From: Chitinophaga pinensis
GTDB taxonomy: Bacteria > Bacteroidota > Bacteroidia > Chitinophagales > Chitinophagaceae
Length of the DNA stretch: 64,000 nucleotides
NCBI GenBank assembly: GCA_943333125.1
Contig: CALQSB010000006.1
Span: 1 to 64,000, forward strand
Direction of reading: 5' to 3'
The notes under the pieces were generated by a model. The model was not told the DNA's origin, ran no database searches, and saw nothing but the letters and a program-made list of their open reading frames with translations. The first letter of the stretch is position 1; every line of letters begins with the position of its first letter. This document shows positions 28,487-36,550 of the stretch, piece after piece. The translations under genes were made by a program, and so were the position numbers.

Positions 28487-29116
28487 TTATATAGGCTGGT
28501 ACAACATGAATTTTTCTTTGAAATAATCTTCAGGGAAAATTTTCTCAATATCCCAGATATAAGGTTTACAGCCGCTTTCTTGAATCTCAAGGGTAAGGTC
28601 GCCGCCTTTTAAACAAATTAAACCATTGGGCACATTTTCGTTGTCTGATTTAACTTTCTTGATTAAAGGTTTGCTCCATCTCCATAAATCTTTTAATGGG
28701 GCTACGGCTCTTGAAATTACCGTGTCGAATTTTCTGTTTTTAATTTCTTCTGCTCGAGTATGCTGCACGGTGATATTTTGTAAGCCTATTGCATTTGATA
28801 TTTCTTTTACTACATTTAATTTCTTGTTGATACTGTCTGCCATGTGGAAATGGGTTTCCGGAAAAAAAATCGCTAATGGAATACCCGGAAATCCGCCGCC
28901 ACAACCAAGGTCCATAATTGTTGATCCTTTTTCAAATTCAAAATGAGTGGCAATGCTTAAAGAATGCAACACATGATGCAGATAGAAGTTGTCAATATCT
29001 TTTCTACTGATAACATTTATTTTTTCATTCCACTCTTTGTATAAAGGCAATAATGCCTCCAATTGTTCTTTTTGCTTTGGAGTAAAGTCGGCAAAATATG
29101 TTTCTATCCGGTTCAT
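28487..29116 (-). CDS. rsmG: 16S rRNA (guanine527-N7)-methyltransferase RsmG
   Basis: 209 aa. S-adenosylmethionine-binding motif IMDLGCGGGFPGIPLAIFFP (about residues 66-85), then VVKEISNAIGL and DTVISRAVAPL, the RsmG catalytic segment. It methylates G527 of 16S rRNA. Often near parAB in other bacteria, but here parAB lies 26 kb away. Confidence 0.94.
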   Translation of the reverse strand: MNRIETYFADFTPKQKEQLEALLPLYKEWNEKINVISRKDIDNFYLHHVLHSLSIATHFEFEKGSTIMDLGCGGGFPGIPLAIFFPETHFHMADSINKKLNVVKEISNAIGLQNITVQHTRAEEIKNRKFDTVISRAVAPLKDLWRWSKPLIKKVKSDNENVPNGLICLKGGDLTLEIQESGCKPYIWDIEKIFPEDYFKEKFMLYQPI

Positions 29117-29190
29117 TAATTAAACATTAAAATATAAAACTGTGGCTAAGTTGTAGTGCTGATTAAATTTATCCATGATTATGCGGTCTC

Positions 29191-30324
29191 TTAATTCCAG
29201 GTTTTTTTTGGCTTTATTAATAATGCAGGTGCGAAAATCAGGTAATAAAAAAACATCCATATATCAAAAAATAAAATCAAAGGGATGAGATCTTTCTCAT
29301 TTAATTTATTCAGCGTCTTCACATAAACAATAAGCTGAAATAAAAATCTTGCACCAAAAACAATTAATGCATATTGCCAGTTATAAAAAATACAAGTGGC
29401 AATCATTGCAGGATAAAACAGAAAATGCGTGAGCGAAAATAATCCCAGTAAAAACTTATGCGATTTCTTGTAGTATTTTCCTGTGGTATAATGCCTTTTC
29501 TTCTGATTAATCCACTGTTTCCAGGTTTGAACAGGCTTGCTTAAAGTGAAAGAATTTTTATCAATATTAATTCGCGTATTTTTTTTAGTTGCAGCCATGT
29601 TTATAAATAAATCATCGTCGCCGCCAGGAATATTATTATGAGAAGAGAATCCCTTGTGTCTGAAAAAGATCACTTTTTTATAACTCAGATTTCTGCCTAT
29701 TCCCATATAGGGTATGCCTGCAAGTGCGTAGCTTAAATACTGTAAAGCGGTGAGGAATGTTTCCCATCGCACCAGTTTATTTAAAAAGCCGGGTTGTTTG
29801 TGATACGGACTATAACCCAAAACGATTTCAGTTTCATCATTATAAACGGATTGCATAGAATCAATCCAGTGTTCGGATGCCGGAACGCAATCTGCATCTG
29901 TTAACAACACAATTTCATTCTTTGCTGATTTAATTCCAACCGCCAACGGGAATTTTTTCCCTGGAATCATTTTTGCTTCCTGAGTTAATTCAATTACATG
30001 AAGTTGCTTATAGGATTTCTGTAATTCTTCTAGCACATATTTACTGTCGTCGTAGGAATTGTCATTAACCACAATAACTTCATGAGTAGTAGGGTAATCC
30101 TGAACCAAAGTTCCGGTCAGATAATTAGCCAGATTAGCCGCTTCATCTCTTGCACAAATTACAACACTCACCGGATGGGTTTGTGTACTTGATTTAGGCT
30201 TTGATTTATAAAAAGCAAGTCGAAAAAAAAAGAACACAAAATATAAGATTTGAACAATAGCAATTGAACAAAAAAAGTAAAAAAGGATTAATGGCCAATG
30301 CGAGAAGAAAAAAGTAGTGTTCAT
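29191..30324 (-). CDS. Membrane family-2 glycosyltransferase
   Basis: 377 aa. One or two N-terminal membrane helices, a cytosolic GT-A domain with PVSVVICARDEAANL, VVNDNSYDDS and the DxD motif TDADC, then PGGDDDLFIN (catalytic ED-type region) and the QWINQKKRH QxxRW-like motif, and three C-terminal membrane helices. It resembles processive or lipid-linked sugar transferases of the envelope; donor and acceptor unknown. A TATTTTTG promoter ends 5 nt before the start codon. Confidence 0.87.
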   Translation of the reverse strand: MNTTFFFSHWPLILFYFFCSIAIVQILYFVFFFFRLAFYKSKPKSSTQTHPVSVVICARDEAANLANYLTGTLVQDYPTTHEVIVVNDNSYDDSKYVLEELQKSYKQLHVIELTQEAKMIPGKKFPLAVGIKSAKNEIVLLTDADCVPASEHWIDSMQSVYNDETEIVLGYSPYHKQPGFLNKLVRWETFLTALQYLSYALAGIPYMGIGRNLSYKKVIFFRHKGFSSHNNIPGGDDDLFINMAATKKNTRINIDKNSFTLSKPVQTWKQWINQKKRHYTTGKYYKKSHKFLLGLFSLTHFLFYPAMIATCIFYNWQYALIVFGARFLFQLIVYVKTLNKLNEKDLIPLILFFDIWMFFYYLIFAPALLIKPKKTWN

Positions 30325-30329
30325 CGTTG

Positions 30330-30337
30330 CAAAAATA
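30330..30337 (-). promoter_or_regulatory. -7 element of the GT2 gene, close to its start codon
   Basis: TATTTTTG on the minus strand matches TANNTTTG; only 5 nt (CAACG) separate it from ATG 30324. Confidence 0.5.
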
Positions 30338-30386
30338 TGCTTTAGTATGATTAATGTAACTTTCTCTGAAAAGCATTTTTAAAATT

Positions 30387-30394
30387 TATATTTG
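30387..30394 (+). promoter_or_regulatory. -7 element for tgt
   Basis: TATATTTG matches TANNTTTG and ends 20 nt before ATG 30415. Confidence 0.6.
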
Positions 30395-30414
30395 CATTCT
30401 GAATTTTAAAAAAT

Positions 30415-31554
30415 ATGGCTTTGTTACAATTTAATCTGGAAAAAACCGACCCTAAGTCTAAAGCGAGGGCTGGAAAAATTATTACAGATCATGGCGAAAT
30501 AGAAACGCCAATATTCATGCCGGTAGGAACCGTTGGAAGCGTAAAGGCTATCTCTCAACAACAATTGAAACAGGATGTAGGGGCTCAGATTATTTTGGGA
30601 AATACCTATCACTTATATCTGCGTCCGGGTTTGCAAACACTGGAGGCTGCCGGCGGTCTTCATAAATTTAATGGCTGGGATCGCCCTATACTTACTGACA
30701 GTGGTGGATTCCAGGTCTTTTCTTTGGCGTCCAGCAGAAAAATAACTGAAGAAGGTGTCGTTTTTCAATCGCATATCGATGGCAGTAAACATTTATTTAC
30801 ACCCGAAAATGTAATGGATACTCAAAGAATAATAGGCGGAGATATTATCATGGCTTTCGACGAGTGTCCTCCGGGAGCCAGTGAACATGCCTATGCAAAA
30901 AAATCGCTTGAATTAACCAACAGATGGCTCGATAGATGTTTTGAAAGATTTAATAATACGGAGGATAAATATGGATACACTCAAAATTTGTTTCCAATTG
31001 TTCAGGGAGGCATACATCATGATTTAAGAAAAGCATCCTGTGAATTTGTGTCTTCCAAAAATGCCACCGGAAATGCTATCGGCGGATTGAGCGTTGGCGA
31101 GCCCACAGAAAAAATGTACGAGATCTGTGCATTATGTTGTGAGAACTTACCCGAAAATAAACCCCGTTATTTAATGGGCGTAGGTACACCCTGGAATATT
31201 TTGGAATGTATTGAAATGGGGATAGACATGTTTGATTGTGTAATGCCAACCCGAAATGGAAGAAATGCAATGTTGTTTACTGCGAATGGAATTATCAATG
31301 TCGATAATAAAAAATGGGAGCGAGATTTTTCTCCGATAGATGAAACCATTGATTGTGCCATGAGTGCTTATTATTCAAAAGCATATTTAAAGCATTTGTT
31401 GAAAGCTAAAGAATTTCTGGGATTGACCATTGCCAGCGTACATAATCTTGCCTTTTATTTATGGTTGGTAAAAGAAGCCAGAAAGCATATTATAGCAGGA
31501 GATTTTACATCCTGGAAGCAAACTATGGTGGAAAGAATGCAGAGAAGATTATAA
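30415..31554 (+). CDS. tgt: tRNA-guanine transglycosylase (queuosine base exchange)
   Basis: 379 aa. Motifs: TPIFMPVGTVGSVKA, LTDSGGFQVFSL (Asp95, general base), FDECPPG, GGLSVGEP and the nucleophile region MFDCVMPTRNGR. Exchanges guanine for preQ1 at tRNA position 34. The zinc site is degenerate: where E. coli has CDCYTC followed by His, this protein has I312-D-C314-A-M-S317, with His343 retained. So only two of four ligands remain. Followed by an OmpA-family gene. Confidence 0.95.
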   Translation: MALLQFNLEKTDPKSKARAGKIITDHGEIETPIFMPVGTVGSVKAISQQQLKQDVGAQIILGNTYHLYLRPGLQTLEAAGGLHKFNGWDRPILTDSGGFQVFSLASSRKITEEGVVFQSHIDGSKHLFTPENVMDTQRIIGGDIIMAFDECPPGASEHAYAKKSLELTNRWLDRCFERFNNTEDKYGYTQNLFPIVQGGIHHDLRKASCEFVSSKNATGNAIGGLSVGEPTEKMYEICALCCENLPENKPRYLMGVGTPWNILECIEMGIDMFDCVMPTRNGRNAMLFTANGIINVDNKKWERDFSPIDETIDCAMSAYYSKAYLKHLLKAKEFLGLTIASVHNLAFYLWLVKEARKHIIAGDFTSWKQTMVERMQRRL

Positions 31555-31617
31555 TTGTTATTTTTGTTTTATCGGGTCTTTTTTAATGCTACTACTAATC
31601 ATAACAAATTTTACGAA

Positions 31618-32745
31618 ATGAAAAAAATACTGTTCCTGCTGTTCCTCTTGGGTACATTAGAAAGTTTTTCTCAAACAAAAATAATTGTAAAAAATGAAGA
31701 CGGACTATTGCTTATGCCTTGCAAGGCTAATGGTCTGCAGGCATGTTTCATTTATAGTGAGGACGAATCAGAGAACCTGATCTCTCAAAAGCAAGCGATG
31801 TATATGTTCCGCAATGAATTTTTGCACAAACCCGATATCATTGGTGTGGCCAGATATGATTCTGCAGATGAGGAAAATCTTTCTGAAGGAGTGGTGCTCA
31901 TGCTCAAAGACATTCAATTTGCCGGCTTGAAAATTATCAATGTAAAATGCACTATTGTTAAGGATATGGATGCTCCTTTTCTTATTGGAAAAACAACCAT
32001 AGCCACTTTGGGTGAGACGAGTTTTGACAAAGTTTCCAATACACTTACCATTTCCAGTGGAAGCGTGAATTTCGATTTCTCAAAGATTAAAATGGTCTTT
32101 GATATGCCCAAAGAAACGCCATTGCCTAAAGATGCACCGGTCAATGTAACGGTCTCAGATTTTAAGGATCGTAAGCTACCCAATGAAATAATGGTTTTCA
32201 AGAGTCGTAAAAAGCAAATTGAATATCAAAATCAAACAAACGATCAGGGGCAGTTTTCTACACGTTTGCCCGCAGGCGATGTGTATCAGATATACATTCT
32301 TGGCTTTAAGGATTCTACCTCTATTGACTCGCTGGTGATTCCTGGGCTTGAAGGAAGAAAGTATTACAAAAACCCATTTGTGGTTTCTTATAAATTCCTG
32401 CCTGCCAAAAGTTTTGTATTAGATAATTGTAATTTCGATAATGGGAAAGCTACTCTGCAGGACAGCTCTTTCAAAGTGCTGGATGAATTGGTGGCCTATC
32501 TGGTAAGGAAGGATGATGAGAAAATTGAAATTGGTGGTCATACCGATAATGTGGGCAGCGCACCAAGTAATCTAAAGTTGTCTGAAGACAGAGCCAAAGC
32601 AGTAAGAGATTATTTGATTAGTAAAAGTATCGATCCGGCAAGGCTTACCGCCAAAGGTTACGGAATGACAAAGCCAATATCAGATAATAAAACTGCTGCA
32701 GGAAGAGCGGAAAACAGAAGGACAGAAGTAACCATATTGGAATAA
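31618..32745 (+). CDS. Exported OmpA-family protein with retropepsin-like N-terminal domain
   Basis: 375 aa from ATG 31618; a TTG at 31555 directly after the tgt stop would precede a perfectly good signal peptide and is rejected. Signal peptide ends ESFSQ. Residues about 31-145 look like a clan AA aspartic-protease-like domain (LLMPCKANGLQACFIYSEDE, then IQFAGLKIINVKCTIVKD and FLIGKTTIATLG), but the catalytic DTG is absent: the position reads YSEDES. A beta-sandwich linker (about 170-250) follows, then a canonical OmpA-C domain (about 268-375) with GGHTDNVG and LSEDRAKAVRDYL, so peptidoglycan binding is likely. The retropepsin-like call is inference. Confidence 0.78.
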   Translation: MKKILFLLFLLGTLESFSQTKIIVKNEDGLLLMPCKANGLQACFIYSEDESENLISQKQAMYMFRNEFLHKPDIIGVARYDSADEENLSEGVVLMLKDIQFAGLKIINVKCTIVKDMDAPFLIGKTTIATLGETSFDKVSNTLTISSGSVNFDFSKIKMVFDMPKETPLPKDAPVNVTVSDFKDRKLPNEIMVFKSRKKQIEYQNQTNDQGQFSTRLPAGDVYQIYILGFKDSTSIDSLVIPGLEGRKYYKNPFVVSYKFLPAKSFVLDNCNFDNGKATLQDSSFKVLDELVAYLVRKDDEKIEIGGHTDNVGSAPSNLKLSEDRAKAVRDYLISKSIDPARLTAKGYGMTKPISDNKTAAGRAENRRTEVTILE

Positions 32746-32794
32746 TAATTTCGAGGCTAATCATTTCCGTTACTGAGGATGAAAAAAATAAAAT

Positions 32795-32826
32795 AAAAAA
32801 AGCGTGGATGTTGTCCACGCTTTTTT
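32795..32826. terminator. Bidirectional terminator
   Basis: Stem GCGTGGA (32802-32808) with TCCACGC (32814-32820), extended by an A-run before and T-run after. Between the convergent OmpA-family and lipoprotein genes. Confidence 0.9.
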
Positions 32827-32842
32827 ATGAGTAAAAATTATT

Positions 32843-33556
32843 TTACTGTATGCTTGAATGCATTAAGATGTTAGTAGTGTTATTGTTGATTACATCTGCT
32901 GGTCCTAAAGGACTATTTGCGATTACATGAAGAGCAAACGCTCTTTTTATCAAACCATATTTAGGTGCATAGCAGGCAGAGATATTCTGAGACTCAACCG
33001 TTGCAGTTACAAATGGATTATTAGTTGCAAGATTAGTGATTTCAGTTTTAACTCTGATAACCCTGTTATAAGTAATGTTGTTTACTGTTTCTACAAATCC
33101 GGTATCTAAAATGGTGCTTTTGATATTAGCTGTTATGGTAAGTCCCGATGCCGAATCAGTTACAGAGATAGGCTGAGACCAGGTTGTACCAACTGCAGCC
33201 GATGTGCTCAGATATTTCATATCGATAGGAGGCAGTTGAGCGGATAGTTGCGTGTACTCATAATAATCATTTCCAGTTTGATTATAATAAGCTTCTGTTG
33301 TGCCATTCGCATCTACTGAATTAAAAATACGATATGTCTTTGTACCGATTGCAGTATCTGTACTTGTTGCGGTTAATGTATAAGAAGTGACAGTTGTCGA
33401 AACACTATCTGTAGTTTGATAGTCCCATGTAGTACCTGATGCATAAGTCATAAATGGGGTAGCTGCTACCGGAGCAGGAGCTGGATCAGGTGTTGTCTTT
33501 TTACAAGAAGTAATCAAAAGCAATAAACACGCGGAGGAAAAAAGTAGTTTTTTCAT
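32843..33556 (-). CDS. Lipoprotein of unknown function, paralogue 2
   Basis: 237 aa. Lipobox LITSCKK (Cys about 18). I do not recognise a named family. The protein is rich in Thr, Ser, Asn and Tyr and is likely all-beta. Motifs shared with the next upstream gene: ASGTTWDYQ / APGTTWNYE, TATSTDT, AYYNQTGNDYYEY / EYYNVSGSDYYQY, VGTTWSQP / SGTSWTEP, NITYNRVIRVKTEITN, YAPKYGLIKR and a C-terminal SSIQ. Both are probably anchored in the outer membrane facing either side. A 17-nt upstream motif is shared with the paralogue. Confidence 0.75.
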   Translation of the reverse strand: MKKLLFSSACLLLLITSCKKTTPDPAPAPVAATPFMTYASGTTWDYQTTDSVSTTVTSYTLTATSTDTAIGTKTYRIFNSVDANGTTEAYYNQTGNDYYEYTQLSAQLPPIDMKYLSTSAAVGTTWSQPISVTDSASGLTITANIKSTILDTGFVETVNNITYNRVIRVKTEITNLATNNPFVTATVESQNISACYAPKYGLIKRAFALHVIANSPLGPADVINNNTTNILMHSSIQ

Positions 33557-33577
33557 TATTAATTATTTTTTTAGGTG

Positions 33578-33594
33578 GTAATATTAAGAAATTT
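33578..33594 (-). repeat. Conserved 17-nt upstream element, copy 2
   Basis: Matches 34372-34388 at 16 of 17 positions (minus-strand consensus AAATTTCYTAATATTAC) and lies 21 nt before the start codon of paralogue 2. Possible promoter or 5'-UTR element. Confidence 0.6.
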
Positions 33595-33631
33595 CAATGA
33601 ATTTATTTTTTATTATATCAAATAAGAAAGG

Positions 33632-34351
33632 CTATTGAATACTTGAGCTTAATAAATTGGTGGTTGTATTCTGATTGAGGAGGTTAAAAACCGTTCCAAC
33701 GGCGTTAATATCTACATTGAGTTGGAAGTCTCTTTTTACTAATCCATATTTTCGGGCAAAATAAGCATGAATATTTTGAGTAATTGGTTCTATTGTGATA
33801 GGAACAGGAAGAGAGCTGTTGATTGTAGGGTTAGTAATTTCCGTACTCACTTTGATTACATCATTATATGTTTTACCGCCAACGGAAACAGTACTGCCTT
33901 TTTCTTCAATAGTATATTTAACTATTGCGCTGAAATTTATGGTTATAGCACCAGCGATTGTCTGAGTAAAAGCAAGTGGCTCAGTCCAGGATGTACCCGA
34001 TGGAATATTATCCACCAGATATTTTAATTCAGATAGGGGCAAAGGTGTTGAAAGCGAAGCGTACTGATAATAGTCACTGCCAGACACATTATAATATTCA
34101 GCACTTGTACCATTGGATCCGGCATTGGAGAAAATATGGTAAAGTCGGGCGTTGATTGTGCTATCGGTACTAGTAGAGGTCAATGTGTAATTTGAAGTGG
34201 TAGCAGCGGAATTATCAATCGATTCATAATTCCAGGTCGTTCCGGGCGCGGTGGTCATGTAAGAATTGTTCCCATCGCCTGTTGGGCTGTGTTTTTTACA
34301 AGACACGCTAAATAAAACGAGGTAAAAGCAGCCGAAAAGAACTTTTTTCAT
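33632..34351 (-). CDS. Lipoprotein of unknown function, paralogue 1
   Basis: 239 aa. Lipobox LFSVSCKK. Clear paralogue of the gene at 32843-33556 over the whole length, by eye about 40 percent identical, pointing to tandem duplication. Key shared motifs: PGTTWNYE, SGSDYYQYASL, SGTSWTEPL, GKTYNDVIKVSTEITN, FARKYGLVKRDF and SSSIQ. No enzymatic signature. It lies directly before infA on the opposite strand. Confidence 0.75.
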   Translation of the reverse strand: MKKVLFGCFYLVLFSVSCKKHSPTGDGNNSYMTTAPGTTWNYESIDNSAATTSNYTLTSTSTDSTINARLYHIFSNAGSNGTSAEYYNVSGSDYYQYASLSTPLPLSELKYLVDNIPSGTSWTEPLAFTQTIAGAITINFSAIVKYTIEEKGSTVSVGGKTYNDVIKVSTEITNPTINSSLPVPITIEPITQNIHAYFARKYGLVKRDFQLNVDINAVGTVFNLLNQNTTTNLLSSSIQ

Positions 34352-34371
34352 GTTTTTTTTGATTTATGACT

Positions 34372-34388
34372 GTAATATTAGGAAATTT
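34372..34388 (-). repeat. Conserved 17-nt upstream element, copy 1
   Basis: Same element, 20 nt before the start codon of paralogue 1. Conservation of both sequence and spacing suggests function. Confidence 0.6.
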
Positions 34389-34413
34389 TGTTTAGATGTT
34401 AATTTATTTCTCT

Positions 34414-34421
34414 TATCTTTG
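34414..34421 (+). promoter_or_regulatory. Promoter of the infA-rplQ ribosomal operon
   Basis: TATCTTTG followed by CG is an exact -7 element, 13 nt before ATG 34435. An in-frame ATG at 34396 lies upstream of it and cannot be used by this transcript. Confidence 0.68.
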
Positions 34422-34434
34422 CGCTCCCAAATTT

Positions 34435-34653
34435 ATGGCCAAGCAAGCACTAATTAAACAAGACGGAACGATCATTGAAGCGCTCAGCAACGCGATGTTC
34501 AAGGTTAAATTAGAAAATGGCCATGAAATTCTGGCAACTATTTCAGGGAAAATGAGGATGCATTACATTCGCATATTACCCGGAGATAAAGTAGGAGTAG
34601 AGATGAGTCCATACGATTTAACTAGAGGACGAATCATATTCAGGTATAAATAA
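34435..34653 (+). CDS. infA: Translation initiation factor IF-1
   Basis: 72 aa from ATG 34435, the standard length. Sequence features: [35 protein letters not shown] and [15 protein letters not shown]. It binds the ribosomal A site during initiation. Here it is the first gene of the alpha operon and is not joined to secY or map. Confidence 0.97.
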   Translation: MAKQALIKQDGTIIEALSNAMFKVKLENGHEILATISGKMRMHYIRILPGDKVGVEMSPYDLTRGRIIFRYK

Positions 34654-34698
34654 AAAAGGCTGTTTACAGCGATTATTAAATAGATAAAATTAAAAACA

Positions 34699-34815
34699 AT
34701 GAAGGTAAGAGCTTCAATAAAAAAACGCAGTGTAGATTGCAAAATCGTGAGAAGAAAAGGACGTTTGTATGTAATCAACAAAAAAAATCCACGCTTTAAG
34801 CAAAAGCAAGGATAA
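34699..34815 (+). CDS. rpmJ: 50S ribosomal protein L36
   Basis: 38 aa, starting [11 protein letters not shown] and ending RFKQKQG, which are the L36 signature ends. The zinc ribbon is lost: only one Cys remains ([10 protein letters not shown]) and the usual final His is Phe, so this is the zinc-independent type. Located 45 nt after infA and 37 nt before rpsM. Confidence 0.95.
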   Translation: MKVRASIKKRSVDCKIVRRKGRLYVINKKNPRFKQKQG

Positions 34816-34852
34816 TCCAATTAATTTTTAAACTCAAAATTGAAGATATAAT

Positions 34853-35230
34853 ATGGCACGTATTGCCGGTATAGATTTACCAAAAAATAAAAGAGGAGAA
34901 ATCGGACTTACCTATATATATGGTATCGGCCGTTCTACAGCAAAGTACATTTTGACCAAATCAGGCATTGATTTGAACAAAAAAGTGAATCAGTGGAATG
35001 ATGATGAACAAACCGCTATTCGTAATGTAATTAACAACGAGTTTAAAACTGAAGGTGCACTTCGCAGTGAAACTCAGATGAACATCAAGCGTTTGCTTGA
35101 TATCGCTTGTTACCGTGGATTACGCCATCGTAAAGGTTTGCCAGTTCGCGGACAACGTACTCGTACAAACAGTCGTACCAGAAAAGGTAAGCGTAAGACA
35201 GTTGCGGGTAAAAAGAAAGTAACTAAGTAA
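34853..35230 (+). CDS. rpsM: 30S ribosomal protein S13
   Basis: 125 aa. Begins [21 protein letters not shown], with [20 protein letters not shown] in the C-terminal half and a basic tail. Binds the 30S head and contacts the P-site tRNA. Confidence 0.98.
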   Translation: MARIAGIDLPKNKRGEIGLTYIYGIGRSTAKYILTKSGIDLNKKVNQWNDDEQTAIRNVINNEFKTEGALRSETQMNIKRLLDIACYRGLRHRKGLPVRGQRTRTNSRTRKGKRKTVAGKKKVTK

Positions 35231-35263
35231 TATTTCTCTTCTTAACAGAAGTAAATATAAATA

Positions 35264-35307
35264 GACTTATTATTTGAATCAACGCCGGATCGCTTTATAA
35301 GTCAGCG
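35264..35307 (+). promoter_or_regulatory. Possible leader structure between rpsM and rpsK
   Basis: The 139-nt gap is long for this operon. GACTTAT (35264-35270) can pair with ATAAGTC (35297-35303), and CGCT (35291-35294) with AGCG (35304-35307); the two pairings exclude each other. A purine-rich GCGGGAGGG follows. Candidate ribosomal-protein control region. Confidence 0.3.
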
Positions 35308-35369
35308 GGAGGGTTGTTTCAGCTCTGAGTAATCAGGGTAAATTTTATAAGATCACCTATAATTAAATC

Positions 35370-35783
35370 ATGGCAAAAGCTCAGGGACAAAAAGCACAAA
35401 GCGCTAAAGCATCAGCTAAAAAGCGTGTAGTAAAAGTTGACAGCTATGGAGATGCCCACATCTCAGCTACATTCAACAACATTATGATCAGTTTAACCAA
35501 TAAGAACGGGCAGGTTATTTCCTGGTCTTCTGCTGGTAAAATGGGATTCAAAGGAAGTAAGAAAAACACCCCTTATGCAGCTCAAATGGCAGGTGCAGAT
35601 GCGGCTAAAATCGCAATGGATGCAGGGTTGAAAAGAGTTGATGTTTATGTAAAAGGTCCTGGAAGCGGACGTGAAGGAGCTATTCGTTCCCTATCTCAAA
35701 GCGGACTTGAAGTATCAATGATTAAGGATGTTACACCCTTGCCACACAATGGCTGTCGTCCTCCTAAAAAGAGAAGAGTATAA
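35370..35783 (+). CDS. rpsK: 30S ribosomal protein S11
   Basis: 137 aa. [41 protein letters not shown] and [15 protein letters not shown] are characteristic. Ends [15 protein letters not shown]. Platform protein of the 30S subunit. Confidence 0.98.
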   Translation: MAKAQGQKAQSAKASAKKRVVKVDSYGDAHISATFNNIMISLTNKNGQVISWSSAGKMGFKGSKKNTPYAAQMAGADAAKIAMDAGLKRVDVYVKGPGSGREGAIRSLSQSGLEVSMIKDVTPLPHNGCRPPKKRRV

Positions 35784-35870
35784 TCAAAAAAATATTTTTT
35801 AACGGGTGCATTATTCATTTTAAAGACCTTTACAATGATGCATCGACACTAAAAGGTCACAAATAAAACT

Positions 35871-36476
35871 ATGGCACGTTATACAGGCCCCAAAACAAAA
35901 ATCTCCCGCAGATTCGGAGAACCTATTACAGGTAATGGTAAATGGTTGACTAAAAACAGCAACCCTCCAGGACAACACGGAGCAACCAAAAAGCGTAAAA
36001 CACTTAGTGAATATGGTGTTCAGCTGAAAGAAAAGCAAAAAGCCAAATACACTTATGGCTTGCTTGAAAAACAATTCCGTAAAACATTTGAAGAAGCTTC
36101 CCGCAGAAAAGGGGTAACCGGTGAAAATCTGATCAAATTATTAGAAGCTCGTTTGGATAATACTGTTTTCAGAATGGGTATTGCTCCAAGTCGTCAGGCT
36201 GCTCGTCAATTGGTAAGTCATAAACATATTACTGTTAATGGTGAAATTTTAAATATTCCATCTTACAGTTGTATGCCTGGTGATGTAATCAGCATGAAAA
36301 ATAAAAGTGCAGCTAATAAATCTCTTTCCGAAAATGTTCGTGGAAAAAATCCAAAGTTCAGTTGGCTGGATTGGAGCGAAAAAGATTTGAAAGGTACTTT
36401 TATTGCTTATCCTGAAAGAGAAAGCGTTCCTGAAAATATTAAGGAACAATTAATCGTGGAATTGTACAGCAAGTAA
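35871..36476 (+). CDS. rpsD: 30S ribosomal protein S4
   Basis: 201 aa. [19 protein letters not shown] start, [16 protein letters not shown], and the S4 RNA-binding domain [20 protein letters not shown]. No N-terminal zinc-binding Cys cluster is present. S4 nucleates 30S assembly and in other bacteria represses the alpha operon. Confidence 0.98.
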   Translation: MARYTGPKTKISRRFGEPITGNGKWLTKNSNPPGQHGATKKRKTLSEYGVQLKEKQKAKYTYGLLEKQFRKTFEEASRRKGVTGENLIKLLEARLDNTVFRMGIAPSRQAARQLVSHKHITVNGEILNIPSYSCMPGDVISMKNKSAANKSLSENVRGKNPKFSWLDWSEKDLKGTFIAYPERESVPENIKEQLIVELYSK

Positions 36477-36550
36477 TCCAAACTTAATTGGTATAATCTA
36501 ATAAACCGGAACGCCGGAATTATAATTAAACATAAAACAACAAAATACAA

